A stretch of 24,069 nucleotides of DNA. Origin: CAZNLH01 sp964573995. GTDB lineage: Bacteria > Gemmatimonadota > CAZMKB01 > CAZNLH01. The stretch covers positions 1 through 24,069 of the forward strand of contig CAZNLH010000031.1 of the NCBI GenBank assembly GCA_964573995.1. Direction: 5' to 3'. The first letter of the stretch is position 1. Each line of letters opens with the position of its first letter. Below, piece by piece: positions 8,578 through 17,487 of this stretch. A program made the translations under genes and the position numbers. The notes beneath the pieces are model-generated. The model did no database searches and had not been told where the DNA came from. It saw only the letters and a program-made list of their open reading frames with translations.

Positions 8578-11316
8578 CTACCGAGATATCACCATCTTTC
8601 TCACCAGGAAACTCCCAGCCGCCTCGAGGCGATAGATATACACGCCCGATGAGACACCATTTCCATTCAGATCGGTCCCATCCCAGACTACCTCGTATCG
8701 ACCTTCACCAAGCTCTGCATTGACCAGGCGCTTGACCAGGTGCCCCCGGATATCAAATACAGAGATGTCAACCCTGTTTTTCCCACACACCCCCGAGGGG
8801 ACTTTGAACGTAACCGTAGTCATAGGATTGAAGGGATTCGGGTAATTCTGATCGAGTGACCATGCCAGAGGAAGGCCTGGTGAATGCCCATCATTACCGA
8901 TCCCCACCTGGGTCTCATCGATACTCATGAGCCCAAATCCAAATACGCCCGCATAAAGCATGGCAGGTTGAAATGGGTCTATCCCCACGGCTGCCGCAGG
9001 CCCGGCCGGGTAGATATCCGTAGCGTACGGGTGCCAACTGCCAGCCGCATCAGTGGACCTGGAGAGTGGTTCAGCATACCAATTCGTACCCGCAAAGAGG
9101 ATACCCGCATCAGACGGATCGACTCCAAGGTCGAAGACCCCGACAAACTCCCCATACGAATTCACCAGTCCCTCCGACGACGATTGCCAGGATTGGCCAG
9201 CATCTGTACTCACGTATATACCTTCTTGACCGTACAATCCAGACTCCGCGAGGTAGACGGTCTCAGGGTCGTCCGGCCGGATGTACAGGCATTCAGAGTA
9301 ATTGTAGTCCGGGAGTCCATCGTTGGCCAATTGCCAACTCGCACCCGCGTTGGTGCTCTTGTAGACTTTACCTATCCAGCCACCCGCAGAGACCGTCAGG
9401 TGGTCCTGAGGGGAGATCGTGATCGCCCCGATCATGGTGTCCAAGAGTCCCACATTTGCGGTCTGCCATGTCATCGCGCCGTTCTGGGTCATGATTACAC
9501 CGCGCCCCTCGGTCCCGGCATACAAGGTGTCAGGAGTTATCGGGTCTATGGCCAGGTCATAGATAATAGAGGCACAGGCCCCACTACATGCCCATTGCCA
9601 TGTATCACCACCATCGGTACTCTTGAACACCCCCGCGCCGTCCCCGAAGGCCCCGGTTCCGGCATATAGGGTGTTCGAGTCTCTCGGATCGAGCACTATG
9701 GACTGGACCGCCGGGAAACTGATCCCATCATTGATCGGCTCCCACGTACCGCCGCCGTCGGTCGTTCGGAATATGCCGTTGTCTCGCGTCCCCACGTAAA
9801 ACCGGCCCGAACGGCCCGGATCAAAGGCAATAGACAGTGGTGTGACATTGCGCAGCCCTTCATTAACCGGCTCCCAACCAACGCCACTGACTCCGTAGAC
9901 GCCGCTGGCACAGAGGATCATGTCTCCAGTTCCCGCGAGCATACGCAGGGTACCTCCGGGGTTGAGGAGGACGGCATTCACGGGGGGTGTTCCACGGAAA
10001 TCGAAATAAAGGCCGTCGTTGTATGGCTCCCATGAATCGCCTCTGTTCGTGGACCTGAATATTCCCTGTTCTTCGGTACCGGCATAGAGGACCTGAGTTG
10101 AATCGCGGTTTACAGCCAGGTCGTTTACGACGGAAACCTGGCCGTCATGGTCCTCGAGCCCATCGTTGATCGGCACCCAGTTTCCTCCTCCATCCGTGCT
10201 CCTGTAAACGCCGGAGAATGTCAGCCCCGCGTAAATGGTTGCGGCGTCGAGTGGATCTACTGCCAGCGTAACGACATTATCCCCTTGAGGCCAGCCGCCG
10301 TCAAGCCTATTCCACGGGCCCCAGCCGCCAGGGCTTTCATAGACTCCACCTCCGGCCGCGGCAAGGACCAGGGACGTGTCCATTCGACTTACCACGAGAT
10401 CGTTCACGGTACTGCCCGGAAGGCCCTGGCTCACATCGGTCCATGTTCCTCCGGCATCGGTGCTCTTGTAGACATGGCAAGAAGGATGGTCATCCAGGAT
10501 CACTATGCCGGCATACATGGTGGCCGCGTTCAACGGATTTATCGCAAGTGCCGTCACGGATTCCTCGTTGAACGCAAAGGATGCCCAATTCTCGCCGCCA
10601 TCGGTGCTTCGGAACAGTCCACCGTATGCGGTTCCGGCATAGACCATCATGGGGTCATCCGGGTCGACCGCGAGTACATAGATCTCGGGAATCGTCCCTA
10701 TGTCGGTCACCAGCCCCCGGGAACTGAGAGACCAGACCCCTCCTCCATCGGTACTCTTATAGACTCCCCCCTGGTCCTGCGTCCCGGCAAACACGGTCCC
10801 ACCTCCAGCATCGCTCCGCGCGAGAGAGGATACGACCCCTCCCACCGGTCCTATAGACGAATACGGCCCATCCTGCACCGAAGAAAGGCCTCCCCGCTGG
10901 ATAGTGTCGGCCGCTCGACCCGCCATTACGACCGTCGCTTGCCGAGCATCGCGGCTTCTCACCACAACGTAATAGGCCCCTGGCGAGACCGAAGATCCTG
11001 TCCGGTCGCTATAATCCCAGGAGACCATGTAATTCCCAGGCCCTCTCAGGCCCTCCGCCAGCTTACGAACGTGACGTCCACACCCGTCGAACACATTTAC
11101 ACTCACGGGCACTGGAGCATTACTGATGCCGTAAACAGAATATTCGATCACGGCAACACTGCCCTCCGTCCGAACGGGGGAAGACTCGGCCGCCACCGCC
11201 AACCGTACAGGAGCACCCCGAGCCGCGAGGCAATCGTTACCTCTCAGGGGGCTGCCAAGCAGGATCGGAAAACAAGCCAAGAAAACAACGGATCGAATCC
11301 CCTTTTCTACAAGCAT
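8578..11316 (-). CDS. Large secreted BNR-repeat beta-propeller protein with FlgD-like modules at both ends
   Basis: The frame extends further upstream, but I chose the ATG at 11316 (912 residues): it has GGAGG 4 nt before it and opens with a signal sequence (VEKGIRSVVFLACFPILLG). After a FlgD-like Ig module (SVNVFDGCGRHVRKLAEGL, then VSPGAYYVVVRS; about residues 45-125) come roughly a dozen repeats of the sortilin/BNR form, each with a VYKSTDGGxxW Asp-box and a TLYAGT or similar strand, typical of multi-bladed propellers. The last ~90 residues are a second FlgD-like sorting module opened by QNYPNPFNP and closed by GVYIYRLEA and VRKMVISR. It is an extracellular protein anchored or secreted by the C-terminal tag. 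No sialidase catalytic residues are evident, so a carbohydrate- or protein-binding propeller is the safer reading. Confidence 0.87.
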   Translation of the reverse strand: MLVEKGIRSVVFLACFPILLGSPLRGNDCLAARGAPVRLAVAAESSPVRTEGSVAVIEYSVYGISNAPVPVSVNVFDGCGRHVRKLAEGLRGPGNYMVSWDYSDRTGSSVSPGAYYVVVRSRDARQATVVMAGRAADTIQRGGLSSVQDGPYSSIGPVGGVVSSLARSDAGGGTVFAGTQDQGGVYKSTDGGGVWSLSSRGLVTDIGTIPEIYVLAVDPDDPMMVYAGTAYGGLFRSTDGGENWASFAFNEESVTALAINPLNAATMYAGIVILDDHPSCHVYKSTDAGGTWTDVSQGLPGSTVNDLVVSRMDTSLVLAAAGGGVYESPGGWGPWNRLDGGWPQGDNVVTLAVDPLDAATIYAGLTFSGVYRSTDGGGNWVPINDGLEDHDGQVSVVNDLAVNRDSTQVLYAGTEEQGIFRSTNRGDSWEPYNDGLYFDFRGTPPVNAVLLNPGGTLRMLAGTGDMILCASGVYGVSGVGWEPVNEGLRNVTPLSIAFDPGRSGRFYVGTRDNGIFRTTDGGGTWEPINDGISFPAVQSIVLDPRDSNTLYAGTGAFGDGAGVFKSTDGGDTWQWACSGACASIIYDLAIDPITPDTLYAGTEGRGVIMTQNGAMTWQTANVGLLDTMIGAITISPQDHLTVSAGGWIGKVYKSTNAGASWQLANDGLPDYNYSECLYIRPDDPETVYLAESGLYGQEGIYVSTDAGQSWQSSSEGLVNSYGEFVGVFDLGVDPSDAGILFAGTNWYAEPLSRSTDAAGSWHPYATDIYPAGPAAAVGIDPFQPAMLYAGVFGFGLMSIDETQVGIGNDGHSPGLPLAWSLDQNYPNPFNPMTTVTFKVPSGVCGKNRVDISVFDIRGHLVKRLVNAELGEGRYEVVWDGTDLNGNGVSSGVYIYRLEAAGSFLVRKMVISR

Positions 11317-11849
11317 CTTACCTCCAGAATCAGGTTGCCGCAGTTGCCTTGTTGCCAGCCGTCTCCTCGATAATTTATACCTTCCTCGCCCAATCAGGAC
11401 TCGAGGCTCTCCCACCTGAAGACTGCCGGCACGTCTCGATGGTCGTGAATGTTCAGCGGAACAGATAAGAGGCATACTGAGCGCACAGCGGGCGCCGGTT
11501 TACCCAGGGGTTTCTTAAGCATTCTACATGCCTGCCTTACACTCCTCACGCCGATTTCACGTAACCCTTTGTATTTAATCATGATGGACCCCGGATGATC
11601 AGCCAACCCACGTCTAGACCGTCTCACAAGATCGTCCAAACTCACGAAAGGCCCAGGGGCCCTCTACATATTAGCCCCTTCTTTTCATGTACCTTACACG
11701 CCTCCCACCCGTCATGATAATTCGCAATTTCTCACGAATCGCCAACGTAGGACTCCCTTGCACGAGCAAGTTGATGTACTCTTGTGTCTTTCTGTACAGA
11801 CCTTGACGGGAATTGACTGGATATGTCCCGTGGAGCCGATATGGCCCGG
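11317..11849. other. Intergenic region without a recognisable gene
   Basis: These 533 bases lie between two minus-strand genes. Two short minus-strand frames exist (11394-11645, 83 codons; 11671-11964, 97 codons, overlapping the end of the radical SAM gene out of frame), but neither has a recognised domain or a good ribosome site. A minus-strand TATAAA (about 11370-11380) could be the -10 box for the BNR gene, but I see no matching -35. GGCC-CCTG-GGCC followed by TTTC on the minus strand (about 11644-11662) is at best a weak terminator for the radical SAM gene. Confidence 0.4.
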
Positions 11850-13304
11850 TCAGATCGGTAGGGGATGACGTGGACCGACTTGGGAGGTGCGTGAGAGTGC
11901 CTTCTGCGGGAGCCTGCGGCCGTATTTCCTCAAGCGCCTCCCCGTCTCTATCGCGCTGATCCATCTCTTGATCTCAACGATCGGCCGGTAACGCAGGCGA
12001 ACCATGTCGTATAACTGCGTCCTTAGTTGCGAGAGCCTGAGGTAAAATCTCCTGTATGCCCTTGACAACATCCCCTGGAGTTCGTCAGGCGTCAGAAGAT
12101 CGGTACGAACCACAGAGTGGAGTCCATCATAGTATTGCCATTGCCTGTGGAGAAGGCGATTCTCGCGCCGCGCATCGTTGTAGAGTTTCGTACCTGGATA
12201 GGGCGTAAGCATGGAGAACTGTGCACAGTAAGGATTCAGCCGGACCGCTGTGTCTATAGTCCTCTTTATCGTCTCCTTCGTCTCCTCTGGGTGCCCGAGA
12301 ATGAACCCCCCATGGGTTTCTATCCCGTGCCTCCTTAGTATTGAAATGGCCTCTTCCTGCTGATAGGTGGCGATCCCCTTCCCATAGCGATTCAGTACCT
12401 CCTGGGATCCGCTCTCCAGCCCCATGAATACACGCCTCGCTCCCGCCTCTGCCATGCGCGCCACCATCTCCTCGTTCTTAACGATGGTATCCACACGCGA
12501 GAAGCACCACCAGATGATATCCAGTCGCCGGCGGTCCAGTTCTTCGGTGAAGGCCACAACGCGCCTCGGGTCCAGGGTGAAGTTGTCATCGATGAAGGCA
12601 AAGGCGCGAAAACCGTATTCCCGGTTCAGGATTTCCACCTCGTCTGCGACGGAGGAGGCGCTCCTGGCACGCCACTTGATACCGTTGAAACTCGAAGAGA
12701 CACAAAAGGAACAGTGAAAGGGGCATCCACGGCTCGTATAGACAGACATCGCGCGGCGTCCATGGAAGAAGACCTTGTATCTGTGTATCGGGAACAGGTC
12801 CCATGCTGGAAAGGGCAGGCCGTCGAGGTCCCTTACCGGTTCCGCCTCAGGAGTACGAACGAGCCGCCCATCGCGGACGAAAGACAGGCTCGGCACCTCG
12901 CTGATCCGGCCGACACCCTGCAGTGCCTTTACCAACGCCACGATGGGGCGCTCTCCCTCTCCGCGGATCACGAAGTCGACGACGCCCCCCCGCAACGCCT
13001 CCCAATCCTGAAAGGTGACGTGATAGCCGCCAAGCAGGACGGGAACACCTTCGCGCGCAGCCTGGCCGGCAAACTCCATCGCAGCCGGAAAGCCGATGGT
13101 ATCCGCGCTGATCCCGACCAGGTCGAACCGCCCCAACTCAGTCCGTCCCAATGCACCCGGATCGTTGTCCAGGTCGGCCACGAGGACACCAACCCGGGCT
13201 TCTCTGAGTACGGAGGCAAGGTAACCCAGTCCAAGGGGAGGGAAGCCAATTCCGAGGCGACGGTAAAAGTTCTGCTTGGGGGGGTTGACGAGGAGAACCC
13301 TCAA
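11850..13304 (-). CDS. B12-binding domain radical SAM protein
   Basis: The 484-residue product has the two-domain layout of the cobalamin-dependent radical SAM class (BchE/P-methylase-like). The N-terminal Rossmann-like B12-binding domain (about residues 1-140) shows VLLVNPPK, PPLGLGYLA, DLVGIS, LLGGYHVTF and FVIRGEGE. The radical SAM barrel follows, with the [4Fe-4S] motif SRGCPFHCSFC (Cys194, Cys198, Cys201), FIDDNFTLD, VFMGLESGSQEVLNRYGKG and TPYPGTKLY. The N-terminal domain lacks an obvious DxHxxG cobalamin-ligand motif, so cobalamin would be bound without the His ligand or not at all. The substrate is unknown; relatives methylate unreactive carbons or phosphinates. The start is TTG at 13302-13304, strongly supported by AGGAGG 6 nt upstream and by being directly followed by RVLLVNPP. 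The gene is divergent from the SbcD/SbcC-like pair. Confidence 0.9.
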   Translation of the reverse strand: MRVLLVNPPKQNFYRRLGIGFPPLGLGYLASVLREARVGVLVADLDNDPGALGRTELGRFDLVGISADTIGFPAAMEFAGQAAREGVPVLLGGYHVTFQDWEALRGGVVDFVIRGEGERPIVALVKALQGVGRISEVPSLSFVRDGRLVRTPEAEPVRDLDGLPFPAWDLFPIHRYKVFFHGRRAMSVYTSRGCPFHCSFCVSSSFNGIKWRARSASSVADEVEILNREYGFRAFAFIDDNFTLDPRRVVAFTEELDRRRLDIIWWCFSRVDTIVKNEEMVARMAEAGARRVFMGLESGSQEVLNRYGKGIATYQQEEAISILRRHGIETHGGFILGHPEETKETIKRTIDTAVRLNPYCAQFSMLTPYPGTKLYNDARRENRLLHRQWQYYDGLHSVVRTDLLTPDELQGMLSRAYRRFYLRLSQLRTQLYDMVRLRYRPIVEIKRWISAIETGRRLRKYGRRLPQKALSRTSQVGPRHPLPI

Positions 13305-13351
13305 TATACGCCTCCTGCACCGAACAATCGAACAAGGGGTCCTCGCTTATT

Positions 13352-13380
13352 ATAATATTACAATTGCTTGCTATAATCAA
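13352..13380 (-). promoter_or_regulatory. Promoter for the radical SAM gene
   Basis: On the minus strand: TTGATT (13375-13380), 17-nt spacer, TATTAT (13352-13357). The boxes match the sigma-70 consensus at 4 and 5 of 6 positions, in a conspicuously AT-rich patch 48 nt upstream of the TTG start codon. An overlapping TATAAT is also available. Confidence 0.5.
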
Positions 13381-13402
13381 TAAGGAAATTGCCGATGCCC
13401 GC

Positions 13403-13432
13403 TTGACAGGGACACCGATCACACACTATTAT
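13403..13432 (+). promoter_or_regulatory. Promoter for the SbcD/SbcC-like operon
   Basis: TTGACA (13403-13408), 18-nt spacer, TATTAT (13427-13432): a perfect -35 and a 5-of-6 -10 box. The start would be near 13439, about 85 nt before the ATG of the nuclease gene. Confidence 0.65.
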
Positions 13433-13523
13433 CTAATCAGAAAGAAGCGACCTTGCGCCAATTCAATACATGGAGGATGGCCTTGAGGCCGCTCGATCGC
13501 GGCAAAGGATGGACTGAGCCTTG

Positions 13524-14738
13524 ATGCGTATCATACACATGGCCGACGCCCACCTCGACACACCCTTCTACGGTCGAGAGGAGGAAATGCGCCGCAAACT
13601 CCGTGAGGCCACCCGCCAGGCCTTCGGCGCCGTCGCCGGAGAGGCCATCAATCGCCATGTCGACGGCCTCCTGATCGCCGGTGACCTCTTTGACAACGAA
13701 CTGTTGTCCTTCACCACCGAGCGATTCTTACTCGAACAGATGTGGCGCCTTCGTGAAGCGCGTATCCCTGTCTATTATGCTACCGGGAATCACGATCCAG
13801 GCCGTACCAATTACCGGGCTCGTCATCTCGGTTGGCCGGACAACGTCCACCTTTTCACCGGCACTACTCCCAGGACGGTACCAGTGGGGGAGACGGGCTG
13901 GTTGACCGCCGCAGGCCACTCCACGGCCCGGGAAGAGACCGACCTCGCCTCCAGATTCGGGCCCGTGAGGGGAGACAGGCCCCATGTCGCTCTTCTTCAC
14001 ACCCAGGTTATGAGCGCTCGCGGTGCCGACCTCCACGACCGATACGCGCCCTGTTCGCGCAGTGACCTGGAGGAACTGCCCTTCGACTACTGGGCACTCG
14101 GACACATCCACGTGCGACAGCGGGTATTCGACGACCTGCCTGCCTGGTACGCGGGCAATCTCCAGGGAAGAAACCCAAGGGAGACTGGTCCCAAGGGGGC
14201 CTTGTACGTCGAAATCGAAAAGGGCATCCCTCCCGAGCCCGAATTTCTCCCCTTGGCCCCCGTCGTCTGGGACTCGATCCACCTGGATTGTCCGGAGACT
14301 CCAAGGACACTGGACGAACTCACCCGTTCGCTCGGCTCCTTGCTCAAGGAGAGGCTGGACCTCGAGGAGGGAAGGGAACACCTCGTCCGAGTCGATCTGG
14401 GCGGCCAATCTCACCTGGCCAGGGAACTGTCGATCGAGGGAAACCTGGAGGAGTTGAGCGAACTATTGAGGGTAGAACTATCCGTAGACTGGCTGGAATT
14501 GAGGCCGAGAGACATTGTCAGACCCGTTCCACTCGAAGAGTACAGGGGGTCCGCCACGGTCCTCGGAAAGGCCCTTGAACTGATCGAGAGGGCACGGGCA
14601 GACGACGAATTGCTGAAGAGACTCGGGCCGGAAGAACTGGCCTCCCGGCCGGGCGACAGGGTGGAATACCTACGTTCCCTCCTCGAGCGCGGGGGGCGCG
14701 ACCTGGCTTCGGTGCTCGTGCCTGGAGGGGAAAGATGA
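13524..14738 (+). CDS. SbcD/Mre11-family exonuclease subunit (YhaO-like metallophosphoesterase)
   Basis: The 404-residue product carries all the metallophosphoesterase motifs of the Mre11/SbcD nucleases: ADAHLD (Asp8, His10), GDLFD (Asp54), GNHD (Asn89-Asp91), LLHT (His159) and GHIH (His194, His196). These bind two metal ions, typically Mn, for DNA end processing. ATG at 13524 is preferred over the adjacent TTG at 13521; AAGGATGG lies about 11 nt upstream. Size and sequence style fit the YhaO branch better than E. coli SbcD. It overlaps the ATPase gene by 4 nt (ATGA), so the two subunits are translationally coupled and expected to form a nuclease-ATPase complex in the repair of double-strand breaks, hairpins or protein-blocked ends. 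Confidence 0.92.
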   Translation: MRIIHMADAHLDTPFYGREEEMRRKLREATRQAFGAVAGEAINRHVDGLLIAGDLFDNELLSFTTERFLLEQMWRLREARIPVYYATGNHDPGRTNYRARHLGWPDNVHLFTGTTPRTVPVGETGWLTAAGHSTAREETDLASRFGPVRGDRPHVALLHTQVMSARGADLHDRYAPCSRSDLEELPFDYWALGHIHVRQRVFDDLPAWYAGNLQGRNPRETGPKGALYVEIEKGIPPEPEFLPLAPVVWDSIHLDCPETPRTLDELTRSLGSLLKERLDLEEGREHLVRVDLGGQSHLARELSIEGNLEELSELLRVELSVDWLELRPRDIVRPVPLEEYRGSATVLGKALELIERARADDELLKRLGPEELASRPGDRVEYLRSLLERGGRDLASVLVPGGER

Positions 14739-17449
14739 GGGTCCGGCGACTCCAGATATCGTCCTTCGGATACATCGAGGAACGGGACTTCGGCGATCTT
14801 CCACCGGGACTCGTCATCATTCACGGCGACAACGAGGCGGGGAAATCGACGCTGTTCAGCCTGCTTTTTGCGCTCCTCTACGGTTTCCACCCGGTCGGAG
14901 AATTCCCTTACCGGCCGTGGCACAAGAACGCCTACCCGGAATTCAGGGCAGAGGCGGAACTGGACGACGGTAGCAAGATCGAGGTTCATCGAAAGTTGAT
15001 GAGTTCACCGAGGGCCACTCTGATCAGCAACGGTTCGGGCCGGGAGCTTGGCAATCGCGACCTCCCGTTCGTCGGACACGTGAGCAAGGAACTCTACCGC
15101 GCCCTTTACGCCCCGCGACAATCGGACCTTCAATCGCTCGAGAAGGCCCAGTGGCGGGAGATCGAGGATTATCTGCTCGGCGGACTGGGCGCCCAAGTCC
15201 TTCGCCCGACCAGGGAGGCGATCGGAGAACTTGAGAGAGAAGCAGCGAGCCTCTGGCGTCCGAACCGGCGTGGAAGCCCGCGATACAGGCAACTCCAGGA
15301 AGATATGAACAAGGCCGCAGGCGAGCGAAGGAAGGCCATCGAGCGCGACAAGGAGGTGCGTGAGAAGGCCGTCCGACTGGAAGAGGTCAACCAGCAAATC
15401 AGGGAACTCACCGAGGAGAACGCGCAACTGAGCGCGTACATGAGGAGGATCGAGGAGTTGTTGCCCATCCGCAAGAGGCTCCGACAGATCGAGGAGTGGC
15501 AATCCCGCATAGACAACCCGGAACCGCTCTCGCGCCTCCCGGAGGGCATTCCCGCTGAATTCCGGCGTCTCGCACAATCCTTGAAAAACTCGAGGGAAAG
15601 GGTAAACGGCCTCGAAGATGACCGCGAGAAACTGGTTCGAAAGAGAGATACATTTACCGAGGAGGACCGGTCGATCCTTGCCCACTCTGATGCCATCAAG
15701 GGCTGGCTCAGACGAATAGCCGCCCACCTGAATGAGCGGCGGGCCATAGACGACCTTCTACGGAAAGGGGATAAAAAGGCATTGCTCCTCGAGAATACCT
15801 CAGAGTCGGTCCTGAGCAAACCATGGGGGGAAGGGTACTACGAAACGCTCGATACCCTGGTCCTTCCCGACCTGAAGGCGGCCATCTCCACCTTCCAGGA
15901 GAGACAGAAGGAATTTGACAACAGGCGGAACACTGCGCTGGGCCTCGGCACCATTCGTGTGGCCGGTTCGTTCCCCCGATGGGTCCCCCTGTTACTGGCA
16001 GGTACCGGCTGCGCCCTCCTCTTGCTATGGCCGATCGTCTCCCACGACTTGTTGCTGTTCCTCGGGGTCACCATGATTCTCCTCGGACTGGTATCATGGG
16101 CCTTCAACCTGGACATCTCGCGACGGGCGGGACTCCTGGAGCGGCAACAGGAGAGAGAAAGAAATCGGCTCGAGGAACTCGTGCGCCGGGCCGGGCAAGA
16201 GCGCGATAGGGCCCGAAAGAGAGTGGCCGATACCCTGAAGGGGTTGCCCGTTGCAGAGTCACTGCTTGAGAACCCTGATCTTTCGCTCTATCAATCCATT
16301 GCAAGCCTCCGCACCCACAGCGCCGAGTCGAGGCAATTACGCAAGGAGCACGACGAACGGGAAGAAGTGTGGAAAAGAGAAGAGGCGAAACTGCAATCTC
16401 TCTTACGAGAGTTGGGGATCGACCCCGGGGAACCTGGAGCAATCGACCTGGCGGAAGGGCGCCTAAAAGAGGCCACCGGCCGCCGGAGCGCCATGGAGGA
16501 TGCCGCGGGGCGCATCGGGGAGATAGACGAGATCCTTCCCGAGGAAAGGCGTAAACTGGCCGAGGAGGAGGAGGAGTTGGAACGCTTCATGGAACTATTG
16601 AAAGACGCCGTCAGCCAGGACCTCCCGGTTGAGGATCTCATCAGGATTGCTTCAGACCTTCAGCGAGTTGCCGGGCAAATTCGAAACGCCCGGGAGGAAC
16701 TCGAAAAGGAGCATCCTGACCTGCCTGAACTCATTCGCGAAATAGAGGATATCGAGCGGGGCGCGGATGAGGCCTGGTCGTTCGATCCCGTTGAGATCGA
16801 GAGGCGCAGGGCCCGGCGGGGGGAAGTCGAGAAGGCCCTCGGTGACCTTCGGAAAGAGAGCGGCCGCCTCGAGGGGGAGATTGAAAGCGCACGGGGAAGC
16901 GTCAGCGCGGGGGAATTGGACGGACGGGTAGAAGAAATAAGGGACGAGATGGAAGATGTCTGTCGGCGCCGCGACCGGCTTGCCCTCCTTGCCGGCATAC
17001 TGCGAGAGGCGGACCGACTCTTCAGGGAGGAACACCAGCCAGACGTACTCCGGCGGGCAGGCGACTACCTTTGCAGGATCACCGCGGGCAGGTACCGGGC
17101 GCTGATATCCATGGCAGACGAAGATGGAACAGAGCGGTTGGCCGTTACTACCGGCGAAGACGATACTCACTGGGTCGCGCCTCCACTTAGTGGGGGGACC
17201 CTCGACCAGATCTACCTCTCGTTCCGCCTGGCGGTAACCGATCACCTCGACCAGGGACACGAGGCCCTGCCGCTTCTACTCGACGAGGCCTTGATCAACT
17301 GGGACGACCGGCGCCTGGAGCGATCCGGCGAGATATTGAAACAGATGGAGTCCCGCAGGCAAGTCTTCTTCTTTACATGCCACAGGTGGATGGCGGAACG
17401 GCTCGCAGAGGTGACGGGCGTCGAGGCCCTCGAACTGCCGGATCACTAA
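14735..17449 (+). CDS. SbcC/Rad50-family ATPase with internal transmembrane segments (YhaN-like)
   Basis: The 904-residue product has a Walker A motif GDNEAGKST at residues 31-39, a long charged coiled coil, and a C-terminal ATPase lobe with the ABC signature LSGGTLDQIYLSFRLA (about residue 817) and Walker B plus catalytic Glu in LPLLLDEALINWDD (about residue 850). Instead of the Rad50 zinc hook (no CxxC apex) the middle holds two hydrophobic segments near residues 414-458 (WVPLLLAGTGCALLLLWPIV and LLLFLGVTMILLGLVSWAF). Such a membrane-spanning apex is a hallmark of the B. subtilis YhaN type. It partners the nuclease encoded just upstream. Oddity: the last codons and the stop (PDH-stop) lie inside a 51-nt perfect copy of 23S rRNA sequence, so the native 3' end may have been replaced. 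Confidence 0.92.
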   Translation: MRVRRLQISSFGYIEERDFGDLPPGLVIIHGDNEAGKSTLFSLLFALLYGFHPVGEFPYRPWHKNAYPEFRAEAELDDGSKIEVHRKLMSSPRATLISNGSGRELGNRDLPFVGHVSKELYRALYAPRQSDLQSLEKAQWREIEDYLLGGLGAQVLRPTREAIGELEREAASLWRPNRRGSPRYRQLQEDMNKAAGERRKAIERDKEVREKAVRLEEVNQQIRELTEENAQLSAYMRRIEELLPIRKRLRQIEEWQSRIDNPEPLSRLPEGIPAEFRRLAQSLKNSRERVNGLEDDREKLVRKRDTFTEEDRSILAHSDAIKGWLRRIAAHLNERRAIDDLLRKGDKKALLLENTSESVLSKPWGEGYYETLDTLVLPDLKAAISTFQERQKEFDNRRNTALGLGTIRVAGSFPRWVPLLLAGTGCALLLLWPIVSHDLLLFLGVTMILLGLVSWAFNLDISRRAGLLERQQERERNRLEELVRRAGQERDRARKRVADTLKGLPVAESLLENPDLSLYQSIASLRTHSAESRQLRKEHDEREEVWKREEAKLQSLLRELGIDPGEPGAIDLAEGRLKEATGRRSAMEDAAGRIGEIDEILPEERRKLAEEEEELERFMELLKDAVSQDLPVEDLIRIASDLQRVAGQIRNAREELEKEHPDLPELIREIEDIERGADEAWSFDPVEIERRRARRGEVEKALGDLRKESGRLEGEIESARGSVSAGELDGRVEEIRDEMEDVCRRRDRLALLAGILREADRLFREEHQPDVLRRAGDYLCRITAGRYRALISMADEDGTERLAVTTGEDDTHWVAPPLSGGTLDQIYLSFRLAVTDHLDQGHEALPLLLDEALINWDDRRLERSGEILKQMESRRQVFFFTCHRWMAERLAEVTGVEALELPDH

Positions 17450-17487
17450 GCCCTGCTTTCGCACCTGCTCGACTTGTGTGTCTCGCA
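17437..17487 (-). repeat. 51-nt fragment identical to 23S rRNA domain V
   Basis: Positions 17437-17487 are identical base for base to 22047-22097 inside the 23S gene and in the same orientation. Identity breaks abruptly at both ends (left: T against C at 17436; right: A against G at 17488). In rRNA sense it reads from TGCGAGACACACAAG to TTAGTGATCCGGC. It contains the stop codon of the SbcC-like gene. Confidence 0.95.

Noticed and set aside
10147..11373. Long plus-strand open frame (408 codons) opposite the BNR-repeat gene
   Set aside because: It is antisense to a gene with clear repeats, signal peptide and sorting tag. Its translation is rich in Arg, Pro and His without any domain, as expected for a shadow of GC-rich repeats.
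11671..11964. Minus-strand 97-codon frame overlapping the end of the radical SAM gene; considered as a frameshifted continuation of it
   Set aside because: The radical SAM protein already reaches a normal length (484 residues) with family-like sequence nearly to its end, and the extra frame shows no matching motif.
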